A DNA stretch of 64,000 bases from Arbacia lixula (Eukaryota > Echinodermata > Echinoidea > Arbacioida > Arbaciidae), in assembly GCA_963669155.1 (NCBI GenBank), contig OZ022589.1, positions 18,754,441-18,818,440 on the forward strand, given 5' to 3'. The position numbers and the translations under genes were made by a program. The stretch's first letter is position 1; each line of letters begins with the position of its first letter. Below, piece after piece: positions 11,743 through 21,871 of the stretch. Below the pieces are notes generated by a model. It was not told the origin of the DNA. It did not search any database and was given only the letters and a program-made list of their open reading frames with translations.

Positions 11743-12340
11743 AATAGCTTTACAAAGCATGTATAAAGCGTAGCTATACGCTTCATACATCCTTGGCTAT
11801 ACGATGATTTATGTGTGTGTGGACACACTGAGAGACAGACAGACAGACAGAAAACCTGCCATTATGTACTTTCACCCACCTCCAAAATAGCGAAATAAAA
11901 AAAGAAAATGTTTCCTCGCAACTTACCCCTTGCTATGATTTTATTTATTCTATTTCACGTTTTATTTAGACAGGGTAGTTCTTTCAGTCTCGAGGACTGC
12001 TTTCCAAAGGAGCCCTGTGATACAAATTATGTAAACATATCACAGCATGTAACATTCAAGTACAATTGATACAAAGATCAGATATAACCATAACAAAGAT
12101 TAACAAAAAAACACATTTGAGGGAGAAAAAAACAGATAAAAAGAAGTCACGCAAATGTGTAAGTGACTAAGTGATTTCCCCCCCCCCCCCCCTTCCCTTA
12201 GCACAACGCAGTGCCCGGGTGTATCTTGATATGAATTATAATAAAATATTATATTCCGTGCTACCACGTTGGCACCTTGAGTGATAATGGAACAATGTGC
12301 TTAAATGAACAGATTGTGAGAGGAAGGAGAATCATGAATA

Positions 12341-12635
12341 CATAATGTGATAAGTGGAGAGAAAAGGCAATGCAAGATGGAGATCAGAGAGAAGAGAGAA
12401 AGCGGAAGAGATAGAAAGAGGGAGAAAGAAAGAGAAAAGCAAAAGGAAAACGAACGAAAGAAAGAGAGAGTGGTGGAGTGAGGCACACATGAAGGGCGAA
12501 AGAGTGGCAAAGACAGTGAGAGTAAGGGAGGCAGAGAGAGAAATGAGATAAGATAAAGGAAGAAAGGGGCACACATGCAGATGGACAAAAAAAAAACAAG
12601 GAAAGAAGAAAAGTCAAAGAGAAATATAGGAAAGA
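12341..12635. repeat. Purine-rich low-complexity tract (unit B)
   Basis: Copy of 8766-9060. The reading frames here are low-complexity artefacts. Confidence 0.85.
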
Positions 12636-12866
12636 CAGAAAGAGCTGTTGATAGGGAAAGCATAAACCAGAGCCATCTATACACGGAGTTTAACATGTAA
12701 GGAGATCTATAAATGATATGCGCCATGCTGGTACTTATTGAAACTGAGTAGGGGGGACTATGCATGGCTCAGTCTGTGGATAACGATATAGAGACAGAAT
12801 GGAAGAGAGCAGGAACGATATGAAAGAGAGAGACCGCTCAGTAACTGTGGAAAGCAAGGCACATTG

Positions 12867-12951
12867 ATGTTGGCAATCAAAGCTTCCACTTCTGCGCACT
12901 TCCTCGTTCTAATTTTCGTGTTCAACGCCTGCATATTATATCTCATACCAG
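12867..12951 (+). CDS. Candidate signal-peptide first exon (unit B)
   Basis: Exact copy of 9292-9376, including the GTGAGT donor and phase 1. If the exon is real, the duplication provides two alternative first exons or promoters. No downstream partner exon was found. Confidence 0.3.
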
Positions 12952-13445
12952 GTGAGTATCCTTTTAGTATCCCGTCTTTCTGAGCGGTGTATTATCTGGA
13001 ATAACCACTATCGCTCTAAAGCAGATCCGTATTCATGAATGTTGTAAAACACTTGTTTATACGATCAAGCTGAGTATTCTCCTACCTAGCTAATAAATTT
13101 GAACGTAGTACTTGATTGTTATGCTCAGCCTCCGTAGCACCTAGCAGTGTTCGGGATACCTTTCATTACTGCACTCCCTCTTCTGTCGTATTGTATTATA
13201 ATTGTATGAATTCTTTTCTACATCGAGTGGGAAAAAAGTAAATAGAATTCACCTAATTTTCGCCCTATCGTATTATATTTTTATGTCATGAATGTGTTGG
13301 TGCGAGGAATTACAAAAAAGTTAGACAAAACAACTTGTTTTCGTAATTATTAAACATTACAAGTAGAATATAGGAATTATAATATCTAAGTTGTTGATTT
13401 CAAGGGAAAGAGATAATAATTAAGTCCTACGCAGACAAGCACAAC

Positions 13446-13448
<3 letters not shown>

Positions 13449-13505
<57 letters not shown>

Positions 13506-13530
13506 GGGGGGGAGAGGGGGGGGGGGGTAA
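13449..13530. repeat. (GA)n microsatellite running into poly-G
   Basis: About 22 GA units followed by two long G runs. Read on the minus strand, it gives Pro/Ser/Leu-rich artefact frames. Confidence 0.95.
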
Positions 13531-13837
13531 ATGCGAATGAAATGAAAGAGAAAAAAAGTAAAAGAGATGACCTGTGGAGTTTTTGTGAATTTTTTTGTGT
13601 GCGTGTGTGAGGGGGTGGGGAGTGGGAAGAGAGGATTGGGTGTGTGAGGGTGACAATTTGACAGCCTTCCGGAGAGGCATGTCGAAATTCAACGCGGGAG
13701 AGAGAGATCGAGATTGATGAAGTGATTAATGGAGTTTCAATAGGGTACGCCTACCTGGTAAAGATTAGTTATTTGTCATTTTCGATAGTAGAGAGGAAAA
13801 TAATTTAGATGGTGATATAGGAGATATTATATAAAAG

Positions 13838-13939
13838 AAAGGGAGAGAGAGAGAGAGAGGCAGAGAGGCAGAGACAGAGACACAGAGAATGAGAGAGAAT
13901 GAGAGAGAGAGAGAGAGCGAGCGCGAGAGAGAGAGATAC

Positions 13940-13974
<35 letters not shown>

Positions 13975-14195
13975 ACAGACAGACAGACAGAGAGAGAGAG
14001 AGGGAGAGGGAGAGACAGAGAGACGGAGAAAGAAAGAGAGAGAGAGACAGAGAGACGGAGAAAGAAAGAGAGAGGGAGAGACAGAGAGACAGAGAGACGG
14101 AGAAAGAAAGAGAGAGAGAGAGACAGAGAGACGGAGAAAGAAAGAGAGAGGGAGAGACAGAGAGACAGAGACAGAGACAAAGACAGGGAACGTGC
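13838..14195. repeat. GA/GACA-rich microsatellite with internal 50-60-bp higher-order repeats
   Basis: (GA)n is mixed with GACA and with repeated blocks containing GACGGAGAAAGAAAGAGA, which recur at about 14022, 14053, 14097 and 14129. This shows local expansion of a longer unit. The Ser/Leu-rich and Arg/Glu-rich frames here are not genes. Confidence 0.9.
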
Positions 14196-14334
14196 ATGGC
14201 AGGTTTTGTGCGTACATGCATGGAGGCGTAAGCTGTAATGTGCGATCTTCCCCATGTCCCTGGTCACGTAACATGCCTCTTTCTCTTATTCTTTGGGAGG
14301 GGGGGGGGGGGGTCAAAAGACAAACGTATATTGA

Positions 14335-15238
14335 GTGACATTTCGTTTGTTTTCTCTGAGAAGCCATTGCCACATAGTCATGTAACTATTAAAGCACTTG
14401 AAAACTACATGTTGATTGATTTTGATTCATTGATTGTTTTATTACCACCATCATCATCATCATTGATAAGAATATATGAAACTACTTAACATGACATTTC
14501 TACTGACAATTTCATTACATGGATACATAAATACTTAACACACATGTCATGTCATCACCGTCAGTGATGATTTACAACTAATGGCAATATGGAGTCAGAT
14601 ATAGCACATGTGCTAGTCGAGCCTGACTCGCATTTGATCAAAAATCTGTTGAGACAAAAAAAGTTAAATACATAAATATACATAGGTTCATACATGAATT
14701 GTATAAAGATTATACCTTCTTATGAAAATGATTCTATAATCAAATTCAAAAGCAGTTCGTATTACAATTTCATTAATGCTTGATACAAAAAGGTGTACCT
14801 AATATGATAGAAATGAAGTGGAAAGTAACATATTACATATAATGAAACTATGTGTTTTTTCTTTATAATTGAATGATTAATTAAGGTACAATAATGTACA
14901 AGTTAGTTAATCGTAATGAAAAATAATCATAGGGAATACAAAAAAAAAAAAACATTTACTCTTCGCTCAATAGCATGTCTGAAATAGCTTTCCGAAAACC
15001 ACATCGAGATGTTTCTGCTCTCAAAGTTTGTGGGATTGCGTTCCCAAAACTACTTCCTTCGAAGGACATTGAGAATTTCCCCTGCATTGTTTTGAAAAGG
15101 GGGAGACGTAGTTGTTGGCCTTCTTTTTGTCGCGTTGAATAATTGTGTTGAATACCTATAACTCTTTGGGGGCGTATAGCATGAGTTCAAAGAAAGAAGG
15201 TTGAGTCATATCCTTCCATTACAGTATCCCTGTTCCGA
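14335..15238 (+). mobile_element. CAGGGATG-family relic split by a LINE insertion
   Basis: 14335-14415 matches the internal part of the family (TTTCGTTTGTTTTCTCTGAG and following). 15152-15238 matches its right part, including GTTCAAAGAAAGAA and a decayed ATCCCTG end. A LINE 3' fragment sits between them. The left half of this copy is missing, apparently replaced by the GA-rich tract. Confidence 0.6.
14416..15145 (-). mobile_element. LINE (CR1-like) 3' fragment, nested insertion
   Basis: The fragment is flanked by TGTTGA on both sides (14410-14415 and 15146-15151), a likely target duplication. Read on the minus strand, 15145-14950 is an open frame with the C-terminal LINE signature: STRQKEGQQLRLPL, GSSFGNAIPQ, then RCGFRKAISDMLL before a stop. 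The rest is 3' UTR shared with the copy at 61990-62760. It is 5'-truncated. Confidence 0.7.
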
Positions 15239-15867
15239 GTGAGATAGGGCTTACATGAAACGTCCATCCTGACGCTCAATTAGTTTTAGTAAAAGCAGAC
15301 ACATGAACGAAATATATAAGGGAAGGTTTGACGGATATCCGTCACAGCATAAGAAAGTTGTAACATTTTAAAGTATTGATTTTGTGACGTCATTTGCGAG
15401 TTTCTCTCCCACATGTGCACTGCATGATTTCATAATTTGCTTATTTATGTTTTTGATGGCGGAATATTTTTTCCATTGAGGTATGTGTGTTAAACATATG
15501 TCTAATTATAATGAATGCACAGGTAAAATTGTTCATATTCTTTTGAGAAAATGGACATGAAAAAGACCCGCAGCACAACATATGGCATAGCAACTCGCAT
15601 GTGACGTGTTTTTATTAAAACTAATGACAAAAACCCTCATTCCTTTTCCGTAGAAAATTCACTTATGTGTGTCTTGTGGAGGCGGAGCTTAGCAGTGCTG
15701 AGAAAAATGTAGAAAAATTATTTGAAAATATATGACATATATTTTCACTGCACAGGTCGACATATATTTTGATGTCAGGGGACCTTTAATAAGACGAAGA
15801 AACGACATAATATTTTGAAACACCTGTGTGTATACTAAAGCGTGTTCATGAATGTAAACATTAGGAT

Positions 15868-16112
15868 GCCTATGGGCCTGTAGCACGTTTCCAGTTGATG
15901 CTGCCGTGGTTTCCTCTTCAAAATGTTCCAAGAGAGCTTTTAAAGTCCAAACTTGAATAAATTGTCGTACTAAAGATGTGCAATATAAATGTGCCAATCA
16001 CTGGAGTGTTATATGCGAATACTGTCTAAGAAAACATGGCAGTGATCTTTCCCTGCCAAATCATTCTCCACCTTGATTCATTGAGAAAATACAAAGTTGG
16101 AAAGTTTGGAAC
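15868..16112 (+). repeat. Dispersed repeat shared with 38107-38310 (inverted)
   Basis: Blocks such as AAGAGAGCTTTTAAAG and TTGAGAAAATACAAAGTT occur here and, reverse-complemented, at 38107-38310. The copy here carries extra sequence in its middle. Just upstream (15815-15865), a stretch with CTAAAGCGTGTTCATGAATG matches the left part of the CAGGGATG family. The open frames across it are not genes. Confidence 0.6.
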
Positions 16113-16578
16113 ACCCTCCCCCCCTCTCACTCAGACACACCTTGTTACTGTACACATTAGTACTGTTGTTGAAGCTTTGCGCCCGCAGACAGTTGAATAT
16201 TTATTAGCAGTGAACGATTTGCTAGACTATTGTGTGGTATGTTTGCTTCCACTATTCCATTGTTATACTTTTCGTTATCTCGGTACCGACAAGGGTTGCA
16301 TTCATGCGACACTTCTTTTGTCCTAGAAATATGATTAGAATTATGATTGAAAACACGTTACTGCAGAATCACCAAATATTTTGGAGGAGGACTTTAATCC
16401 CAATAGTATAACAACAACTGGTTAGCGTTTTATCGTACCATGACGTACCGTGACATTTGTGAGCTAGGTGTGGGAAAAACATTGAAGATTGTGATTTTAA
16501 TTCGTTTTTATACCTTAAGGCCCAATCATTATTCCGATATGAAACCACAACATTCAAAGTTTCTAACAAAGTGTTCCT
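16113..16578. other. Spacer, nothing recognised
   Basis: No protein-like frame is seen. The sequence ends at the target site of the LINE insertion. Confidence 0.4.
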
Positions 16579-16588
16579 ACAGTGTATT

Positions 16589-19500
16589 CATCATCATTGG
16601 CATCTGTCTGTCTCGAGAGACAATAGAGTTTGCGCTGGAAGTTTATTTTAGTTCTGATTCATAAAGTGCAGCTCCTGCGATGACTATATAGACCAATCCT
16701 TGAGAGGCAGGTCTTGTTGCAGTTGCTGCATACAAATGTCACTTGTGGCTGAGCTGTTGGAGCCAAGGCTAACTGTCGTCTTAGTTGTCTTTTCTCCTCC
16801 CATTGTTCTACTCTCCTCTGTTCACTCCCTCGGATGCCCGTCTTCACAGCATGTCTCCATTTGGGGCGATCTGCAGCTAGGGCTTCCCAGTTTGTAGTGT
16901 TGATTTCACTGGCCTTCATATCCCTCTTGCACACATCCTTGAAGCGGAGGACAGGTCTTCCAACAGCCCTGGTCCCGGTCGCTAGCTCTGCGTACAACAT
17001 ATCTTTTGGAATACGGCCGTCGTCCATTCTAGTGACATGCCCAAGCCATCTCAGTCGTCGTTGTGTTAGATGAGCATAAATGGTTGTCATTCCTCCCTTC
17101 TTGAGGACATCCTTGTTTGGGATGTGGTCCTGCCATTTGATGTTCAGGATTCGTCTCAGACAGCGGAGATGGAAGACGTTCAGACGACGCTCCTGGCGTG
17201 CATACAAGGTCCATGACTCACTACCATACAGGAGAGTGCTGAGCACACAGGCCTGATAGATCTTCATTTTTGTGTTGATGGTTAGTGAAGTGTTCTCCCA
17301 GGCCCGCTTTGAAAGTCTAGACATCATAGTTGCTGCTTTGCCAATGCGTACGTTGAGCTCGGGATCAACATCAAGGGAGAGTTTGCTGGAGATCATGGAG
17401 CCGAGGTAGGTGAAGTTTTCAACCACTTGAAGGGTGTAGTTTCCAATGGATATATCAGGAGCACTGCGTACATCCTGGCCCATGATGTTTGTTTTCTTGA
17501 GGCTGATGGTGAGGCCAAAGTCCTCACAAGCTTCAGAAAAGCAGTCAATCAGTCTCTGAAGGCCTTCCTCGGATTGGGATGACAGCGCAGCATCATCAGC
17601 GAACAGCATGTCTCTAATCAGGATTTTCCTCACTTTCGTCTTAGCCCGAAGTCGTGCAAGACTGAGTAGTTTTCCATCGCTTCTTGTGTGTAGGTACACA
17701 CCGTCCTCAGATGATCTGAAGGCGTGTGAAAGCAGCACGGAAAAGAAGATCCCAAAGAGCGTAGGGGCAAGCACACATCCCTGCTTCACTCCATTCTTGA
17801 TTGGGAATGGCGCAGAAGTAGAGCCGTCATACTGGATGGTGCCCTGCATATCATCATGGAATGATACAATCAGCTGAAGCAGTGTGGGAGGGCATCCTAT
17901 CTTCCGTAACAAATTGAAGAGAACCTTTCTGCTGACTAGATCAAAGGCCTTGGTAAGGTCAATGAACGCAATGTACAATGGCTGTCTCTGCTCGCGGCTT
18001 TTCTCCTGCAGTTGGCGAATGGAGAATATCATGTCAATGGTTGATCTTCCAGCCCGAAATCCACACTGTGATTCTGGGTACACACGGGCTGCAAGTAAAT
18101 GCAGTCTGTTCAGGATCACTCGGGCGAATGTCTTTCCAACAGTGCTTAGGAGGGAGATTCCGCGATAGTTGTTACAGTCACTGCGATCCCCTTTGTTCTT
18201 GTACAAAGTGATAATATTGGCATCGCGCATATCATGCGGAATTGTTCCCTCTTTCCAGCATTGACAGAGAAGGTCATGGAGATGGCGAAGAAGATCAGTG
18301 TCCTTTCCAGCTTTGATTAGGTCTGGGGGTATACCGTCTTTTCCTGGAGCCTTGCCGGAAGTCAGTGAGTTCACAGCTTTTGTAAGCTCTTCTAAGGAGG
18401 GTACAGTGTCGAGATCTTCCATGACAGGTAAGCTTTCGATGCTCTCAATTGTAGCTTCGTTGACCATCACCTCACGCGAGTAAAGCTCTTCATAATGCTC
18501 AACCCATCTCTCCATTTGAAGCTTCTTGTCTGTAATGATCTCCCCAGTAGTTGATTTGAGTTGTGATGTCTTTTTGATGGTTGGCCCAAAGATTTTCTTT
18601 ATGCCTGCGTACATACCGCGGGTGTTGCCATTATCTGCAGCAAGCTGGATGCTCTGACATAGGCCTAACCAGTAGTCATTGGCACATCGTCTAGCAACCC
18701 GTTTGGCATCCGTCCTCGCATTCCTGAGGGCTGTGAGCGTCTTCACAGATAGTTTACTCTTGTAGTTAGTGAGTGCTGCTCGTTTTGCTTCAATGACAGG
18801 CTCCAACTCTGTGATTCCAGCTACGAACCAGTCTGGGTTCTGCTTTTCCCTCTTGCCGAATACTTCCATGGCTGAGTGATGGATTGCATCACGAATATGC
18901 TTCCATCTTTCTTCAGCAGTAGTAGAAGGACAGTCCTGGAGGGCCTGTTCGATGGAGTCGGCGAAGAGATCGTGCAGGTCACGACTAGATATGTTTGCAG
19001 TGTTAATGCGTGGGCGAGCTTTCTGCTTTGAGTGATGTATGCGCTTGGGCTGAAGACGCACCCTGCTGGCAACCAAAGAATGGTCTGTGTCACAATCCGC
19101 ACTGTGGTAACTTCGGGTAATTTGGACGCTGTTCAAAGATGAGTTTCGTGTGATGACAAGGTCGAGCTGGTGCCAGTGATGAGATCTGGGATGTCTCCAG
19201 GATACCTTGTGGCATGGTTTTGTGGAAAAGAACGTGTTAGTGATACAGAGGTTGTGATAAGAACAGACTTCCAACAACCTTTGACCGTTCTCATTCAATT
19301 TGCCAATGCCGAAGTGTCCAATGCACTTGGGCCAGGAGTCATGATCCGCTCCCACCCGTGCATTGAAGTCTCCTAGTAGGAATAGGTGCTCGTTGACAGG
19401 GATCTTAGCAATGGCAGAGTCCAGATGCTCATAGAACTGGTCCTTTGTCTCTGCAGAGCTGCAAAGCGTTGGGGCATAACAACTTAGTATGTTCACTAGA

Positions 19501-20491
19501 CCGGAGGCAGTTGATAGGCACAGTGAAAGGATGCGTTCCGTGCCTCTATTTGGTGGTACAATTGAGGAGAGTAAAGAGTTCCTCACTGCGAATCCAACGC
19601 CATGCTGTCGCCGTTCCTGTGGCTCTCTCCCCTGCCAAAATATGGTGTAGTCCTCCTCTCTGATACTCCCCTCTGAGGAGAGTCTTGTCTCTTGTAGTGC
19701 CGCAATGTCAATGTTGAGCCTCTTTAGCTCACGGTCGATGATCGCCGTCTTGCGGGTGTCATCGACCTCTTGAAGATTGTCTGAGATGCCAGGACACATA
19801 GTCCTGACGTTCCAGCTTGCCAAACGCAAGGCTGGGGTTTTCTTTGTGCTTTGTTTCTTGCCTGGTGCAGTAGTTTCAGTCCGCTTGTTGAGTCAATTCT
19901 CTAAGCTCCAAGCACCCGATGGAGCAGGCGGCCTGTGGCGGGTCAGCACCTAACTAACTGGGGGCTGCCCAGCTTGAGGTGGGCGGTAGCTGACCAGTGG
20001 AACACGATGATCCCTCCCACCGACGGAGGCAACCCGTAGCGCCGGAATCCTACGCCAATCGGAAAAGGCTTATAACTCGTGACTGCTGCCTCCCGTGTTG
20101 TTTCTGCCACTTTGGACAGTGGCACTGAAGTGTCCTCTCCAGAGCGCAAGCCTGGGCTATTTCTATGGAGATCCTGGGTAGCCCAATCGTCAGAATCCCC
20201 CTCTCGGCCTTACTGATGTAGTCCAAAGGAGAGCAGAACAATACATTTGGCACCAGTTTGGCTGCAGGAGCTGCCGGAAGAGTGTCGAGACGAACACCAG
20301 ACCGCCTGCGGGGCTCCACTCCGGTTTTCAATGAGGTTAACTCCCTAGCTATTTTCCCATAGCTGGATGTCCGTCACCCTGGACAGGGGCCCATACCGAG
20401 TACTGTCAGCCGGAGCCAGCTGAGCCCGGGACTCGTGTCAGGCAGGGTCGTCACGCCCTGAAGCAGTGAACTAGGTCACCACCCACTACCC
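16589..20491 (-). mobile_element. Full-length RTE-type LINE retrotransposon
   Basis: A 3,903-bp element on the minus strand, flanked by the 10-bp direct repeat ACAGTGTATT (16579-16588 and 20492-20501). The minus-strand 5' region (about 20491-19830) is GC-rich and contains a roughly 93-codon frame at 20050-20331 that has no ATG at its start. The large frame at 16659-19829 encodes endonuclease and RT. The short 3' UTR contains TCTCGAGACAGACAGATGCC and ends in AATGATGATG, a short-repeat tail typical of RTE elements rather than poly-A. An uninterrupted frame and a perfect target duplication imply recent insertion. Confidence 0.85.
16659..19829 (-). CDS. LINE endonuclease/reverse transcriptase (about 1,056 aa, intact frame)
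   Basis: Residue numbers count from the codon at 19829. Residues 1-255 form an AP-endonuclease/exonuclease-phosphatase-like domain: ASWNVRT, LQET (45-48), GDFNARVG (153-160), DLVITRN, DTDHS. The RT follows at about 470-830 with SGKAPGKDG (491-499), NNYRGISLLS, YIAFIDLTKAFD (619-630), KQGCVLAP (682-689) and the catalytic FADDAA (743-748). The C-terminus has a CXXC...H...C motif (CSNCNKTC through HRRSC, 1034-1054). The protein nicks DNA and copies its own RNA by target-primed reverse transcription. The codon at 19829 is TTG, not ATG. The first in-frame ATG lies inside the endonuclease motif and the next upstream in-frame codon of note is a stop, so initiation is unusual or depends on reinitiation or readthrough. 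Confidence 0.9.
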   Translation of the reverse strand: MRLASWNVRTMCPGISDNLQEVDDTRKTAIIDRELKRLNIDIAALQETRLSSEGSIREEDYTIFWQGREPQERRQHGVGFAVRNSLLSSIVPPNRGTERILSLCLSTASGLVNILSCYAPTLCSSAETKDQFYEHLDSAIAKIPVNEHLFLLGDFNARVGADHDSWPKCIGHFGIGKLNENGQRLLEVCSYHNLCITNTFFSTKPCHKVSWRHPRSHHWHQLDLVITRNSSLNSVQITRSYHSADCDTDHSLVASRVRLQPKRIHHSKQKARPRINTANISSRDLHDLFADSIEQALQDCPSTTAEERWKHIRDAIHHSAMEVFGKREKQNPDWFVAGITELEPVIEAKRAALTNYKSKLSVKTLTALRNARTDAKRVARRCANDYWLGLCQSIQLAADNGNTRGMYAGIKKIFGPTIKKTSQLKSTTGEIITDKKLQMERWVEHYEELYSREVMVNEATIESIESLPVMEDLDTVPSLEELTKAVNSLTSGKAPGKDGIPPDLIKAGKDTDLLRHLHDLLCQCWKEGTIPHDMRDANIITLYKNKGDRSDCNNYRGISLLSTVGKTFARVILNRLHLLAARVYPESQCGFRAGRSTIDMIFSIRQLQEKSREQRQPLYIAFIDLTKAFDLVSRKVLFNLLRKIGCPPTLLQLIVSFHDDMQGTIQYDGSTSAPFPIKNGVKQGCVLAPTLFGIFFSVLLSHAFRSSEDGVYLHTRSDGKLLSLARLRAKTKVRKILIRDMLFADDAALSSQSEEGLQRLIDCFSEACEDFGLTISLKKTNIMGQDVRSAPDISIGNYTLQVVENFTYLGSMISSKLSLDVDPELNVRIGKAATMMSRLSKRAWENTSLTINTKMKIYQACVLSTLLYGSESWTLYARQERRLNVFHLRCLRRILNIKWQDHIPNKDVLKKGGMTTIYAHLTQRRLRWLGHVTRMDDGRIPKDMLYAELATGTRAVGRPVLRFKDVCKRDMKASEINTTNWEALAADRPKWRHAVKTGIRGSEQRRVEQWEEKRQLRRQLALAPTAQPQVTFVCSNCNKTCLSRIGLYSHRRSCTL

Positions 20492-20501
20492 ACAGTGTAT
20501 T

Positions 20502-21029
20502 GTGGTCCAGCTATCGATATTTTGTACATCAATAAAAATGAATAGGCCTCGTTAATGATGTGATAATGGCGGATATCAACGGAAGTGTGTGAGAAAGAGA
20601 GAGAAAAGGGAGAGGAACTTACAACAGCATACGATTCTTGCTGAAACTTGCTAAATTTTGAAATCTGATGTACTACTCAAAGTGTAATTGCAAAAATACT
20701 GATAGATAAAATTTAACAAAATGTTCAATTCTAAAATCTTATCCTTCAGCTTTACTTTTCAGCTTGACTTGAGTTGTAACTGTTAAAACATCACCAATTA
20801 AACGTGCTATTTGCTAAACACCTAGTACTTCCGTTACCAGTCAGAACTAAGAACACAACAATGCTTTGTTATGCTCTCCTGTCACATTTCTTTCATTTGT
20901 GCTGTGCCTTCTTACCAATTTGACCTACGTGAAGTTAATCCGTGTCCAACCCTCGCAGCTTTATCAATAACGGACCCGACTTGGACGTTTATCAAACAAA
21001 TTTTGGTAGTCAGGATTTTGATTTAATGT
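20502..21029. other. Spacer, nothing recognised
   Basis: AT-rich sequence between the LINE and an RTE-like relic. No coding or RNA feature was recognised. Confidence 0.4.
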
Positions 21030-21044
21030 TTATTCATCATCATT

Positions 21045-21075
<31 letters not shown>

Positions 21076-21260
21076 GGCATTGTTCAACCATTGTTGGGTT
21101 GGACGAAGCCCTCCTCAATCAGTTTCCATTTGCTTCTAATTGCTGCTATTCTGTTCCACGTTAATGTATTTTGGTATGATGATATTTCGTCTCTCCACCT
21201 TCTCTTCTGTCAACCCCTTCTTCGCTTGCCTGTTCTTGGTTGCCATTCTGTGAGTTTCTT
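21030..21260 (-). mobile_element. Decayed RTE-like LINE 3' end with (CAT)n tail
   Basis: A (CAT)n tract at 21036-21075 reads as an ATG-repeat tail on the minus strand. The adjacent minus-strand sequence resembles the Arg/Lys/Trp-rich C-terminus of RTE-type LINEs (for example RRNIIIPKY, then broken frames). It is a different, older element than the LINE at 16589-20491. Confidence 0.5.
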
Positions 21261-21871
21261 GGTCCATCTGTTGATATTTATTTAAACATTTTAAATCCTG
21301 TCCGTTGATTCGTTCTTCTCTTATTCCTCCTCCACTCTTCACACTAACGTACTCTAGCAGCATTTGAAATTCCTGTTAGTGTTTTGATGAGAATTATTGC
21401 GTATTTTTAAAATGCCGCGACCCAATATCTACTAGACAATATTCTACCAGGGTGAAATCCTCATGCTCTCAAATTCAGCGAGATAGTGTTGATTCTAAAA
21501 TATTCCACTGATATTTAGACTCAGTTATTTCTTTTGGTATAAAAGCATAGCTAACATAGCAGGACAGGAGCGTTGTTGCTTCTCAGCTCTAATTACTATT
21601 CATATCGGCAACATCTATTAGACATTCATCGGTCACACCTGATTTTTTTAATCGTGAGAGATGCATTCTGCCTCAAGTACAATCCAATGGAAACAGAGAA
21701 TGACCAAGACAGTAACACAACTTAATTTATAGCATGACAATATTATACTGACAAAAACACTGAATGCTATTTGTGCGTCCAAGCATTAACCGCTCACAGC
21801 GACAACAAAATCGAGTTATATTCAACTTAATTTGTTAATATTAAAACGACTGTATTCTACGTCCATTGCAG
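21261..21871. other. Upstream region of the multi-pass membrane protein gene
   Basis: AT-rich. No distinct promoter motif is recognised. It ends in the acceptor CCATTGCAG at about 21863-21871, showing that the coding exon is preceded by an intron in the 5' UTR; the upstream UTR exon was not located. Confidence 0.4.

Larger units (their letters stand above)
9750..13324 (+). repeat. Tandem duplication unit B (3,575 bp)
   Basis: Direct copy of 6175-9749. It begins inside a Tc1-like element, so this copy has only the right terminal inverted repeat of that element, ending at about 10151. All open frames, palindromes and homopolymer lengths checked match unit A. Confidence 0.95.

Noticed and set aside
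13765-14373. Open frames of 110-202 codons on both strands
   Set aside because: Pure GA/GACA repeat translations, with no complex sequence or splice sites.
16700-19663. Numerous plus-strand frames over the LINE
   Set aside because: Shadows of the minus-strand LINE ORF.
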